The position numbers and the translations under genes were made by a program. This document shows, piece by piece, positions 48,229 through 58,655 of a DNA stretch of 64,000 bases. The notes below the pieces were generated by a model, which saw only the letters and a program-made list of their open reading frames with translations, was not told the origin of the DNA and did not search any database. The first letter of the stretch is position 1, and each line of letters starts with the position of its first letter. Source of the DNA: Haemaphysalis longicornis (Eukaryota; Arthropoda; Arachnida; Ixodida; Ixodidae); assembly GCA_013339765.2 (NCBI GenBank), contig CM023454.1, forward strand, positions 44,339,177-44,403,176, given 5' to 3'.

Positions 48229-48960
48229 TCACCCAGAAACAACGATGGGTGTAGGGGAATATGTTGTCTGTAGAGTTCTCTGAAGTGTTTGTGTCGTGTT
48301 GTGTATGAGTATGTGGACTACGGATAGGCCCTCCCCACACCAGCTACACTGGGGTCTTGGAGATCCCGTGAGCCGGTGCGAGTGCGTTATATGTGTATGG
48401 CCTACCCGTAATCTAGCTAAGGTAACTTCAATGTGCCTGTAGTGTGAGTCAGTAGTGTTTTGTCCCAAGTGTGGTTTTATGACGTGTAGTTTGTTGTCTG
48501 TCTGTTTGCTGCAGTCTGCTTGCCAAGTTTTACGGAGTTGCTGTCTTATGTGTGGCTTGAGGTCTGTGTAAGGCAGTGTTGTTAGGTTTACTGTGTTTCG
48601 GAGTGCAGAACTGGCGGCCATTTCAACCGCCAGTTCATTTCCGCCAATGCCAGAGTGGCCTGGCACCAACACACAGTCACCTCAAGGTTTGACGAATACG
48701 CCACCATAAGAGTTTTCAAGACAAGGTTAACTACATGGTTTTTTGATGACTTTCTGGATCACAATGCATGGACGACACTTAGCGAATCTGTATAGATGAC
48801 GGATTTAGGAATATGATGTTAAACTATCTGACTTACAACCAGATAAATGCCATATGGTTCTGCCGTAAAAATACTTGTATTAACATTCATGGTTCTATAT
48901 GCTTCGAAATTGGGTCCATGCGCAGCACAAGACACCGCAGTGAACGTTTTAGATGCATCG
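48229..48960 (-). pseudogene. LINE B RNase H and C-terminus, broken
   Basis: The frame 48672-48229 starts inside the last RNase H block (LVPGHSGIGGNELAVEMAAS) and continues with LARLRVGHTHITHSHRL and CSWCGEGLSVVHILI, matching the end of LINE A ORF2. Upstream parts of RNase H (to about 48960) are readable only in pieces. A short deletion near 48300 removes part of the C-terminus relative to copy A. Confidence 0.85.
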
Positions 48961-49201
48961 CTGAATAACTCTGCAGCCCCATATTTATCCTACAGGTACA
49001 TGAAATGCTGCAAAATCCCACTTCTTGGTGTATTGTTCTTATTGTATGGTATGAAAGACAGATCACATCACACAGGACGGAGATGCCATGGTGCTACAAG
49101 ATCAGTGTGAGGTGATTTGAGTGTGTCTAAGAAGGAGACCTCATGAATAGTCACCTCGTCCCTCACTCTCCACGAGAAGGGAACAGAAATTGATGGGCGG
49201 T

Positions 49202-50666
49202 TTAAAAAGAGTTTAGTTGTGGACGTATCATTAAAAACCAGTTTAAAAGGCTGTATTTCATTCGGAGGATATTGGAGGCATATAAAAGAACAACATAAAT
49301 TCGCTGGTACGCTAAGCACCATTTGTCGCACTCAGCATAAAGACTGTGGACAGGACTCGTACGAAACTCCCCACAAGACATGCGAAGCCCCAAGTGAAGC
49401 ACTGCGTCGAGCATTTGAAGTGCTGTTTTTGTGGCTGACCCATACACAACACTTCCGTAGTCCAACCGTGACCCCACCAACGCGGCATAAAGTCAAAGCA
49501 AAAGTTGTTGTCTGCACAGTATGATTGGTGAGATTAGACTTTCACAATATTCATTGTTTTCTGGCATTTTTGTTGGAGTCGTTTTATGTGAGGGATAAAT
49601 GTCAGTTTCTCATCAAACACCATACTCAAAAACGTGTGTTCTCTTTTTACTAGAATTGAGTCACCAAAGAGTTTTACGTCGGGACCGGCCAGGAGGCCCC
49701 GCCTTTTTGAGAATCCAACGCAAGTAGTTTTAGAAGGGTTAAGTTTAAATCCATTTTCATCTGCCCAGCTGGAAAGTTTGTTACCCCAAGCTGGACCTCA
49801 CGTTCACAAATGGATATCTTTAGGGATTTCAAAGATATTTGAGCGTCATCTACATACATCAAGCAGGGTCTGGTTGGCGGCACTGCCTTACAGAGAAAGT
49901 TCATCCTAACTATAAACAAGGTGGAGCTCAATACGCCACCTTGAGGCACGCCATTCTCCTGCACGTAAACGTTTAAAGGTGCCGAACCGACTCTGACACG
50001 AAATGTTCGTTCCGAGAAGTAACTGGAAAGAGTGTTCAGCATGTTACCTGTTACATCATTGTATTTTAGGTCTGAAAGAATGCCATAACGCCATGCCGTA
50101 TCATAAGCATTTTGTAAGTTTCTCGATATCGGAAAATATCGTTTGTGGTTTGCAATGCCCGGAAGCCTTCCTGTCATCTTTCGAGAAGACCATTGTACTC
50201 AAAAAAGTACGCGAGCCTGCGGTGTATTATCTTCTCGAGGAGCTTGCACAGGCAGCATGTCAAAGCAATGGGCTGGTAACTGGCAGGAGAAGAAGAGTCC
50301 TACCCTTCTTTCTGGAAAGCCACTACTATGGCTTCCCTCCAAGAGCGAGGAATTTGCCCCAAAAGCCATATGCTATTGTATAGATGTAGAAGGGTTTCAA
50401 TGTTGTCTGAGTGTAGGTGGTGTATCATGATGTACGTGATTTTGTCTGCACCTGGCCTTGAAGGTTTGCATGTAGTCAGGGCTGCCTTCAGCTTGTGAAT
50501 TAAAAAAAAGAGAATTGTAAGAAGTGTGTGACTTGTTGTTATCACGCAGGGACTTCTTTTCTACAGATGTTTTGTGTTCCATAAAAGGGTTTGTGCAGTG
50601 TGCTGAGCTGGACACGTGTTGGAAGTGTTGTGCGAGTGTGTTAGCCTGGTCTTCCAGTGGGTCCAC
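49202..50666 (-). pseudogene. LINE B reverse transcriptase, broken
   Basis: Pieces align to LINE A RT: PGADKITYIMIHHLHSD and RSWREAIVVAFQKEG (50545-50300), DTAWRYGILSDLKYND, ENGVPQGGVLSSTLFIV and the catalytic CLMYVDDAQISL (50177-49674), then SRLDYGSVVYGSATKTALQM (49480-49202). The first catalytic Asp region (FFDLEKAYD in copy A) is damaged near 50110-50140. At least four frame changes. Confidence 0.87.
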
Positions 50667-50771
50667 TGTGCTACAGACCAGGGGCAGGCTGTGTTTCTGT
50701 TGTGCTTTGACTTTGTGTATACGTGTTCATACATTTCGCGTGTCTGTGTAGGAGTTATTTGATGTATGAAT

Positions 50772-51279
50772 TTACCACAACTCTCTCGTTTTGCCTAAGG
50801 CGCACACGTTTTTCGAACGCCTTGGCCCGTTTGAACAAAATAAGGTTACGCAACGTGGGGTACCGACGGAGGATACCCCACGCCTTGTCTGGGCCTCTCG
50901 CGCTCGCCTACAGGCCTCATTCCACCACGACCTCCTCTCGTTGCGCGGGACACCAGAGCCCGTGGGAATGGACTTTTCAGTGGCGTCGAGGATGAGCGCC
51001 GGGAGGAGTTGGGTAGCTTCTTCAACGTGTAGGTGTCCAATGGATGTGTGGTGTAGTTTGGATGTACCTTCAAATGTATTCCAATTAGATCTTGCTTCAT
51101 TGAATCTGTTTTGGGAAGATGGACTGCATGGGCCTTTCCCTCTATATGTGAGTGAGGTGGGGAAGTGTTCACTCCCATAAGAGTCAGTGCCCACACCCCA
51201 CTCAAGAAGAGGAAAGAAAACTGCGGAGCCAATCGCCAACTCAAGATATGAGTATGCGTTGTGTCCTATGATATGGTAT
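50772..51279 (-). pseudogene. LINE B APE endonuclease, C-terminal part
   Basis: The minus-strand frame starting at 51239 reads MAIGSAVFFPLLEWGVGTDS and YGSEHFPTSLTY, the end of the APE domain (copy A has YGSDHFP; here the Asp is Glu), then the linker toward RT (SKLHHTSIGHLHVEEATQLL). The N-terminal part of the domain is on the far side of the LTR element, from 55638. Confidence 0.87.
51275..51279. repeat. 5-bp target-site duplication, left
   Basis: GGTAT directly precedes the left LTR and recurs at 55638-55642 after the right LTR. Confidence 0.9.
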
Positions 51280-52285
51280 TGTCACCCGTTTCCTTAAATT
51301 AGGGTGCACTGTCAGAAGATATGGGGAGTCGACTCAAGAGAGCCAACAAACCCCACGGAATCCACAGGGCACAGGTGACAATTGGGGATGGCCGTCTGAT
51401 GTGCGGCTTTCGCCGAACAGAGCGGCAAGAATGAGCAAGGGCCTTGATCGGGAAACAGCACAAAAACTTCTATAGAGACAGGCAAGTTACAAACACAAGC
51501 ACGAGGTAACGGATCGATAATTACAGGCAACTTAGATGGAATTCAAATACAAGAAACAGTCCAATTCGACAAAATGATACAAACAGGAGCGTTAACAAAT
51601 GAATATTACGAATCGGAACAGTTAACTAAAAGAAAAACGAACAGTTCAATGCATATGAGAGACAGAGTCCCAGCATATTCACCGACCGGGCCGGACGATG
51701 CACCGCTGTCGGAGGCGAGAAGGCTACCTAGGAAGCATGGCTTCGCTGTAGGCCAGGCCGTCCGACACGATCACGGTCATTCGAGGCCCGGGAGCACGTT
51801 GGAGTCCTTCAGGGCGCGGGTCGCCGATGGTGTGATGTACAAACTGGCAGGTGCAGTTGTCAATCACGACGTCCAAACGTAGCTGGTTTGTTTAGGCGCG
51901 GCTTCTCTTTTTATAGGCGCTCCGGCGGGGAGAGGGAGAGCACAAAACACAATTCGCCCGCCGCCGTCAGTGAATAACTTGCCTCTTCTGCCTTCTAGAA
52001 TCATCGACGCTCTTAAGCACTGCCAAGGCCACTCGGACCTCCTCGAAAGTACTGGAAGCTTCGACAAAACCGGAGCGGCGGAGGTTTTATTTTTGTTGTT
52101 TTCTGGCCGGCCAGCCGGCGTGAGGTCATGTTACCGCCTCTTCATTCGAGAAACTTCCAGCCTTGTCTCGGGCGAATAGAACCGAATGGAATGAATCGGA
52201 CGAATGCAAGAAGAATTTTTCGCCGTACAATAAAATTAAAAATTTATAAGGTACTTTTAGACGTCGTACGCTCGAGTTTGTGACA
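51280..52285 (-). repeat. 3' LTR (left)
   Basis: The 1006-bp LTR begins TGTCACCC and ends GTTTGTGACA (plus-strand reading). It closely matches 54681-55637 but retains about 43 bp (near 52213-52255, with a minus-strand CTTATAAA) absent from the other LTR. A minus-strand TATA-like CCTATAAAAAGAG near 51910-51922 is present in both LTRs. Confidence 0.92.
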
Positions 52286-52300
52286 CAGCCCCCCAGTTTC
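52286..52300 (-). promoter_or_regulatory. Polypurine tract
   Basis: On the minus strand CTGGGGGGCTG immediately precedes the LTR start TGTCACAAACTC. A purine run at this spot primes plus-strand DNA synthesis in LTR elements and fixes the element's orientation. Confidence 0.75.
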
Positions 52301-53025
52301 AGAATATTATGCAACAATATTCCTAAACTCAAAAAGTCGTGCGCAGGCGTCGTTCACACTTAGTGAACAAAAGAGGCTCTGCCCACTAACCCAAAATCAA
52401 GTACAGCTCAATATTCTTCATAAGAATTATGACAGGTACAGAATTCGCATAGAGAACAGCGGTTTGGCGCAGATTTCTCAACAAATACACATCCTAGGGA
52501 CAACTCATAAGTTTGAGAACAATAAAGTTGTAGCATTCGAATTAAACCAGTGCCCATAATAAATGTCTGGCGAGTAGCCATCACCAGTGCGAAACTCATG
52601 AAAATACAGCGTGCGTTTCAGTGCGAAGGTCTCGTAGGCTCGAATACAATGAGTGTACGTCAGTACTCAGAAATACATACAGTGCACTGATACAATGAAA
52701 CGCATCAGAACCGTAACTAATATGTTGTTCACAAACAATAATATGCAACCGCAACGTTAAGGAATGTCACCACTAATAACGACAATAATACACGGCAAAT
52801 GTACTGTACAATAGGGTAATACGAGAGTTCACGCAAGAACCAACTGTGCGTGAATATACACTGTACAGCCAGAGTGACAAAATAAGTACAACGTTCGCGT
52901 ACAGTACGACAGAGAAACGATGAATACAACGTTCAAGTATACACTACTCGACGTAAAAATACAACTCTGTCTAACACAATTCCACTCATATCCCACGTGC
53001 ATACCTAAATTTGCATTCTTCACGT
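52301..53025. other. Internal noncoding region of the LTR element
   Basis: About 725 bp between the basic ORF and the polypurine tract with no open frame of note. It is where pol would lie in a complete element; no RT, RNase H or integrase motif is readable in any frame. Confidence 0.6.
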
Positions 53026-54009
53026 TTAGCGCGTGTCTATTGGGCGCTTGCGCAATTTCGCCTGCGGAATTCTTCTCTTCGGAGAAGATCCTTTCCAAAT
53101 GTCGCGCGAAGCGACAAACTCTTTCGTGACCGCCGTGATACCGGTCTCGGGAAAATGTTTCACTGCCCTGGCCTTCACCTGGCGAACATTGGAGCGTCTA
53201 GCGACTTGGCCTTCCCTCGCCTTTCCTCGTGTAGTAACTGACCGGTGCTTCTTTACACCTGTCCGCTGTCTGCAATGCCGGCGCACACGTTTGCTCCTAA
53301 GTTTGCACCCAAACCTGCACTCTTTGTTCCGGCAGCCTGGATGTTTTCCGAGTTTCTGAAGGTCGGTTTTCAAACGTTTGTTCTTTCCACGACCTTCGGC
53401 ACTTATTTTCCTTCTGTGCGGCTCCATCGCAGGGGCCGCAGACTTTGGGCGCCGGAAATGTGCCAGCTTCGCTTTTGCCGGTGCTCGCGTTACGACGAGC
53501 ACGGCTTCGCCTCTCTCCGAAGCATCGAATCGGGGTTCTTCTTTCGAAACAGCGGGTGGTTTCTCTGCCACCGCTGAAGTCACAGGATCGTCGCCGACGC
53601 TTATGTACTGCGCGTTCCCTCCGCGGAGTGCGGCTGCGCTTCGCACGGCGGTTTCAAACTTGATCTTAGAGTCGGTCTCTTTGCTCCTCGAGCTGTCAGT
53701 TACGCACGCGGCGCTAGTCTGCCCAGAGAGTCCGCAGTCTCGAACTGGGTCTTTCTGAACAATGAGGGTGCAATTACCCGGGTCTTTCCGAAAGACAACG
53801 GTTTCCTCGGGCAATCTCCCCGCAATATTGGGTACCCCTTCGTCTAGAGGGTTCGGCCCCGACGTCGTGATGTCATCCACTACCGGGATGTTATCTCCAT
53901 CCTCAAGCTCCGCATCCCCCTGTAGGATCATCGTCCTTCCAGGTCTGAAGTGATGCGCTTTCGCACATATCTGGAGGTATTTCCTCCTTGTGGATCGCGG
54001 ATAAATCAA
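53026..54009 (-). CDS. Basic protein of unknown function in the LTR element
   Basis: An open frame of 327 codons overlaps the gag ORF by about 107 bp in another frame, so it could be reached by a frameshift from gag or be a separate ORF. The first half is acidic to neutral (ELEDGDNIPVVDDITTSGPN). The second half, from about residue 175, is strongly Lys/Arg-rich, with a Cys/His-containing patch (CRNKECRFGCKLRSKRVRRH). That suggests nucleic-acid binding. There is no standard CCHC knuckle and no enzyme motif. The first Met may not be the true start. Could be a diverged gag C-terminus or an accessory ORF; I do not recognise it. Confidence 0.5.
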   Translation of the reverse strand: MIYPRSTRRKYLQICAKAHHFRPGRTMILQGDAELEDGDNIPVVDDITTSGPNPLDEGVPNIAGRLPEETVVFRKDPGNCTLIVQKDPVRDCGLSGQTSAACVTDSSRSKETDSKIKFETAVRSAAALRGGNAQYISVGDDPVTSAVAEKPPAVSKEEPRFDASERGEAVLVVTRAPAKAKLAHFRRPKSAAPAMEPHRRKISAEGRGKNKRLKTDLQKLGKHPGCRNKECRFGCKLRSKRVRRHCRQRTGVKKHRSVTTRGKAREGQVARRSNVRQVKARAVKHFPETGITAVTKEFVASRDIWKGSSPKRRIPQAKLRKRPIDTR

Positions 54010-54499
54010 CCTCTTCGCTTCTAGAGATATCCTGGCGTTCCTTTATCGCCTCAGTTTGAGTGCTTAGGCTGTTTTTATTTTCTCTCGCATTTTCCTCAGG
54101 TGATGAGGATTCCGCCTTCATCCGTCTCATCTCGAGTCGCCTTTTTAGAATGTCGAGTTCAGATTTACGAGCTTTCTCCTCTCGCTCCGCTTTCGCTCGC
54201 TCCATTTCTTCCTCTGCCTGGCGGGCTTTCTCTTCTCGCTCCGCTTTCCCTCGCTCCCTTTCTGCGTCTGCCTGGCGGGCTTTCTCTTCTCGCTCTGCTT
54301 TCTCTCGCTCCAACTGAAGTTGCCTCTGAAATTCTTTCTCTCTGTCTTTTTCAGCCCTCTCAGCCTCTTCTCGTGCTGCCTGTCTTGCTCTCTCAGCTTT
54401 CTCGTTTTCCTCTTTTTCTTTCTGCGCGACCCACTTTCGTAATTCGGCCCCTGGCAGGCCCAGCTGACAGCCCAATGCTACTATTTTCTCTAAATCCAT
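53903..54499 (-). CDS. Gag-like coiled-coil protein of the LTR element
   Basis: The likely start is the ATG at 54499 (MDLEKIVALGCQLGLPGAEL); an in-frame ATG at 54529 adds ten residues. The N-terminal motif resembles the start of gag in arthropod Ty3/gypsy elements. Residues about 25-145 (from 54499) form a long charged coiled coil built from internal repeats of an AEREEKARQAE type. The SCAN-like capsid and zinc knuckle expected after this in such gags are not seen. The tail (SEEVDLSAIHKEEIPPDMC) ends at 53903, where the overlapping basic ORF continues. Confidence 0.65.
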   Translation of the reverse strand: MDLEKIVALGCQLGLPGAELRKWVAQKEKEENEKAERARQAAREEAERAEKDREKEFQRQLQLEREKAEREEKARQADAERERGKAEREEKARQAEEEMERAKAEREEKARKSELDILKRRLEMRRMKAESSSPEENARENKNSLSTQTEAIKERQDISRSEEVDLSAIHKEEIPPDMCESASLQTWKDDDPTGGCGA

Positions 54500-54657
54500 G
54501 ATAGCAAATGTATCGCAATCTAGCCACAATACTCTAGCCTCTAGCTAGGTATGTCTACACAGAGAAATGTTAACGAGAGCACCCACTTATAAAGATAGTA
54601 GCAACCTATGCCAAAAAAGTTCTAGGCTCTTTCTCCTCCCTACCGCTCACATCAGAC

Positions 54658-54675
54658 GTCCTGTCGCGGACGCCA
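54658..54675 (-). promoter_or_regulatory. Putative primer-binding site
   Basis: Five bases inside the right LTR the minus strand reads TGGCGTCCGCGACAGGAC. A sequence starting TGG at this position is expected to pair with the 3' end of a tRNA primer. The tRNA is not assigned. Confidence 0.6.
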
Positions 54676-54680
54676 GAAAT

Positions 54681-55637
54681 AGTCACCCGTTTCCCTAAAT
54701 TAGGGTGCACTGTCAGAAGATATGGGGAGTCGACTCAAGAGAGCCAACAAACCCCACCGAATCCACAGGGCACAGGTGACAAAGGGGATGGCCGTCTGAT
54801 GTGCGACTTTCGCCGAACAAAGCGGCAAGAATGAGCAAGAGCCTTGATCGGAAAACAGCACAAAGACTTATATTCAGACAGGCAAGTTAAAAACACAAGC
54901 ACGAGGTAACGGATCGATAATTACAGGCAACTTTGATGGAATTCAAATACAAGAAACAGTCCAATTCGACAAAATGATACAAACAGGAGCGTTCACAAAT
55001 GAATATTACGAATCGGAACAGTTACCTAAAAGAAAAACGAACAGAGTCGATGCATATGAGAGACGGAGTCCCAGCATATTCACCGACCGGGCCGGACGAT
55101 GCACCGCTGTCGGAGGCGAGTCGGCTACCTGGGAAGCGTGGCTTCGCTGTAGGCCAGGCCGTCCGAGATGATCACGGTCATTCGCGGCCCGGGAGCACGT
55201 TGGAGTCCTCCAGGGCGCGGGTCGCTGATGGTGTGATGTACAAACTGGCAGGTGCAGTTGTCAATAACGACGTCCAAACGTAGCTGGTTTGTTTAGGCGC
55301 GGCTTCTCTTTTTATAGGCGCGCCGGCGGGGAAAGGGAGAGCACAAAACACAATTCGCCCGCCGCCGTCAGTGAATAACTTCCCTCTTCTCCCTTCTCGA
55401 ATCATCGACGCTCTTAAGCACTGGCAAGGCCACGCCTCGAAAGTACTGGAAGCTTCGACGAAACCGGAGCGGCGGAGGTTTTATTTTTGTTGCTTTCTGG
55501 CCGGCCAGCCGGCATGAGATCGTGTTACCGCCTCTTCATTCGAGAAACTTCCAGCCTTGTCTCGGGCGAATAGAACCGAATGGAATGAATCGGACGACTG
55601 CAAGACTTTTAGACGTCGTACGCTCGAGTTTGTGACA
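54681..55637 (-). repeat. 5' LTR (right)
   Basis: The 957-bp LTR is nearly the same as the left LTR. The terminal T is changed to A (AGTCACCC instead of TGTCACCC). About 43 bp near 55604, including the outer TATA-like motif, is missing, and a short CGGACCTC-type stretch near 55434 is lost. The inner TATAAAAAG motif (minus strand, near 55310-55318) remains. Confidence 0.9.
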
Positions 55638-55642
55638 GGTAT
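55638..55642. repeat. 5-bp target-site duplication, right
   Basis: GGTAT, identical to 51275-51279. LINE B sequence resumes here. Confidence 0.9.
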
Positions 55643-56160
55643 GTAGGCTGTTTATTGTTGAAAATGCATGCTCCTTAAGGTGTAAGGAATTTCTCTATCC
55701 GGCGACCTCGGGCATCCGGGCCAGCAGAGCCCCAAAGAGAGTTGAGATTATTAAGGTCTCCTGTAAGATGTATGGTTCGGACATCTGGCCAACCAGCACC
55801 TGGAAGTCAGAGATTGAAAGTACAGCATCAGGAGGAATGTACACAGAGCATATCGTTATCACCCGAATAAATACTATTGTTGGAATTGCCATGGCCTCCA
55901 GGACAGTGTTCAGAGTAACAGGGTGGCATGGTGAGGATTTCCGGGCGTATATGGCCCCACCCCCAGAAGAGTGCGTGCAGCCATCCCTGTCCTTTCTGTA
56001 TACCAGGTAACTGCTCAAGAAATTTGTGTGTTTAGAATTCAGTGTTTTCTGAACTCACATTACACTTGGCTGATAAGCATGCAGTATTTCGTATACATCC
56101 TCGAGATTATTCAGAAGGCCTCTGCAATTCCATAGCATTATGTTTTCTCTTCCCATTAGG
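55643..56160 (-). pseudogene. LINE B APE endonuclease, N-terminal part
   Basis: The minus-strand frame 56018-55695 reads YLVYRKDRDGCTHSSGGGAI and VITICSVYIPPDAVLSISDF, aligning to the first half of APE in LINE A. The start region near 56150 (MGRENIML... in pieces) is frame-shifted. The catalytic GDLNAHNSLWG of copy A is damaged here (reads ETLIISTLFG). Confidence 0.87.
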
Positions 56161-56352
56161 ATGTGTTCGGAGCTATAAAATGTCACTAATAATGTAGTTT
56201 CTTTCGTGCTTGGACTCTTAAAAGGGTTTTCTAGCCTTCTTTACTGACCTGGACGTCGCAACCCATTCCTTCTGCTGCCATAAAAGCCGGAAGGACTCGA
56301 CCTCCATGTCGTCATCTGAAGGCAAAGGGGTACCCAGCGGACTGGGCCCCCT

Positions 56353-57310
56353 TTATTTGGTACCCTTTCGGGAGCTCTTTGCCTGCGCCGCGGGGGGGGC
56401 AGGCGGTGGAGCTTGGATGGGCGCTGCTGTGGGCCCTCCCGTCTCCATCTCCGTGCCCTCAGGTGTCCCTAGGGCCGGTTCAGATGAAACAGTGAGAGCG
56501 GCAGAGCTCCCAGCGGCGATCACAATCGCCATATTTGCTGGAGTCACCACACTTGCCCATTCCCGACACCGCTGGACAACCGAAGGCAGTCCGGCAAGAG
56601 ACGGGGCCCCCGCAGCCTCTACAGGGGTTGTAGAGGCAGCAGGGGGCTGTTCAGCTGGGAGCTGGGACAGCAACACATCAGCATCATGGCTGCACTGTGT
56701 CGCTGTGCTGACCAAACGCCACCCCAGCCCCCCGCGGGCAGTGTCTGCTTAAGATGTGGCCGAAAGCAGTTTGTGCTTTTAGCGTTCCTCAGCAAAGGTG
56801 ATGTCTTCTGTTACTTTCATTTGTAGAATTTCTTTTTCTGCTTTGACTTTTGGGCAGGTTCACGAATAGGCAGCGTGTGTGCCACTGCATTTCGGGCATT
56901 TCAGTGTGCTGTTTCAACAGTCATCCGACGAATGGTCAGACTCTGAACATTGAGGACAAGTGAGCTTTCCTCGACATGATAGAGTTCCGTGGCCGTAGCG
57001 TTGGCATTTAAAGCATCGCCTGGGATTAGGGACATACGGTAGTACATTGCAGCTTAGGAAGCCCACTTTGACCTTGTCGGGTGGGGTTGGGAAATCAAAT
57101 GTTAGGACAAGATGCTTTGTTGGGATTTCTTCATTTGTTCTACGGATTACAATTTGTTTGAAAAAAGTTACTCCTTGAGGTTGAAGCGCCTGAAGAAGTT
57201 CCACATCTGTCTCAGACTGTAATTCCTCTTCGGAGATTACACCTTGAGAGGAGTTGATGGTTCTATGTGGAGTCACAGTAACAGAGGGGTCAGCCAACGT
57301 GGCCAGTTTA
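56353..57310 (-). pseudogene. LINE B ORF1, broken
   Basis: The frame 57297-56914 holds VTPHRTINSSQGVISEEELQ and a zinc knuckle pair, CFKCQRYGHGTLSC and CPQCSESDHSSDDC, matching knuckles 1 and 2 of LINE A. The Pro/Ala-rich tail lies in 56715-56353 in another frame. Upstream of 57310 the N-terminus is decayed, with a T-rich interruption near 57332. Confidence 0.87.
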
Positions 57311-57685
57311 GTAGGTTTTCGCTTTGATTTTTTTTTTTTTGAACTAGTAGGTCACTGGATGAAAGCTTCTTAGCATCATAGTCTGAGCCGACAACAGACT
57401 CAATGCATTTGGCCAAAAGAATGACTGACTTCTTGCCCACAGCGTTGTCCCCTGTGGAATGAACTACAAGATGTTTATAGAAATGTTCTGCCTTCTCTTT
57501 AGCAAGTACTTCGGTGCGGCCTCTTTAGGAAGGACGATCATTGGAGGGGGGGTTGAGAAAATACCATACAGCATGTATAAAGTTTAAAAGTATACAGCAT
57601 TTATACATGTATAAAGGCCTCATAATTTCAAGGAGATAAACGGGGAGCTTACGGCTCTGTAGAAGAACGCACAAGAGTGCCGTAG

Positions 57686-58015
57686 TTGACGTATTTTCCG
57701 TTCAGTTTAAAATATCACAGCACTATTTGGCCAGTCTCACGCCCTTGCTATATAGTTGTTTTCCTCCCTTGGCTTATTATAACCTTACTTTCTTTCCTTG
57801 TTTGGTATGCGATGGCAGACATTTTAAACGGATATAATCCCTGTAGTTCTGCTCTCGAAGAAATGCTTGAGTGTATCGCTTGGAGAAGTAGGCGCAGCGT
57901 GGCTTTGGTCAACGCGGTTTTTAGTTGGCATGCATTCTCAGTTCTTGATTTGTCTTGCCACCTTCCAAAAGGTATCTTTCTCCCACGATTTGTCTGTTTT
58001 ACTGCCCTTTTTTAG
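57686..58015 (+). other. Array unit 1, short ORF
   Basis: The open frame reads RPCYIVVFLPWLIITLLSFL, then ADI, then SSALEEMLEC and RRSVALVNAVF. The same ordered peptide pattern (RPCYxV, hydrophobic stretch, TDI/ADI, S(S)APTEMVE, R-rich block) is found in units 3, 6 and 8. Function unknown. T-rich DNA gives hydrophobic peptides by chance, so only the APTEMVE-type block is meaningful. Confidence 0.35.
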
Positions 58016-58451
58016 TAAACAATGAATAGCCTGGATGAGAAATGTTTGGCTAATACTCACCGCATTGCAATACCAGGCTTTCCTTCAATATATTGGTACA
58101 TTACCTGTATTTCGTGAATTCTTTGGCAAGTGCTTACAGACATTTGAAAGGAAGATGAGCTCTGTAGTTCGGCTTTTACAGAAACGGTGGTGCGTAACAC
58201 TGGGAGATACACGTGCAGACTGGTGTTGGTGCATGTCGTTTTTATTGTTGATAAAATAGTCTTTTCATATTGTAGAAACCAGCTTATACCGGTTTTTGTC
58301 CCCAACATTTGTAAATATTTTCAGCCTTTAAGAAAGTGTGGGGCGCAATAACTATACCATGAGATATTGCTGTTTAGAATAAGCGCGAAGTCTGTTCAGT
58401 TCGCGAATTTTACATTATTGGTCATACGATAGGAAATATTTTGGCAACTTT

Positions 58452-58655
58452 TTGCGGCCTTGCTATAGCGTTCTTTTTCCTAGTTACGTTTTATATATTC
58501 TGGCTTTGTTTTCTTTATTGGCAAGTTCTGAAAAACGTTGGAAAGGCACATGCCCCTTTTTTTCGGCTCCGACAGAAATGGTGGATCGTTATGCTAAGAG
58601 AACAGCGCGCAGCATAGCTTTATTCCAAAAGATTTTTATTTGTCGTACAATATAA
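58452..58655 (+). other. Array unit 3, short ORF
   Basis: 67 codons from MRPCYSVLFPSYVLYILALF to CPFFSAPTEMVDRYAKRTAR. Same peptide pattern as units 1, 6 and 8, with an ATG at the start of the block. Confidence 0.35.

Larger units (their letters stand above)
51280..55637 (-). mobile_element. Non-autonomous LTR retrotransposon inside LINE B
   Basis: Two long direct repeats (51280-52285 and 54681-55637) flank about 2.4 kb of internal sequence, all bounded by a 5-bp GGTAT duplication. LTR ends are TGTCAC...GTGACA. On the minus strand a G-run next to the left LTR serves as the polypurine tract, and a TGGCGTCC... sequence next to the right LTR as a primer-binding site, so transcription runs from right to left. 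Inside are a coiled-coil gag-like ORF and an unrecognised basic ORF. No protease, RT, RNase H or integrase is visible, so movement would need enzymes from another element. Confidence 0.9.
47970..57570 (-). mobile_element. I-type LINE copy B, split by an LTR element
   Basis: This is the same family as LINE A in the same orientation, older and more diverged. The 3' end near 47970 carries the CATCATCATC tail and GCCTTGCGCCAATAAACACC. RNase H, RT and APE C-terminus lie at 47970-51279; APE N-terminus and ORF1 at 55643 to about 57570. The two parts join cleanly once the LTR element and one GGTAT duplication are removed. The 5' end is uncertain: it fades near 57540-57600, and I found no target-site duplication. 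Confidence 0.9.

Noticed and set aside
54060..54501. Plus-strand serine/leucine-rich ORFs opposite the LTR element gag
   Set aside because: Antisense shadows of the repetitive coiled-coil gag frame.
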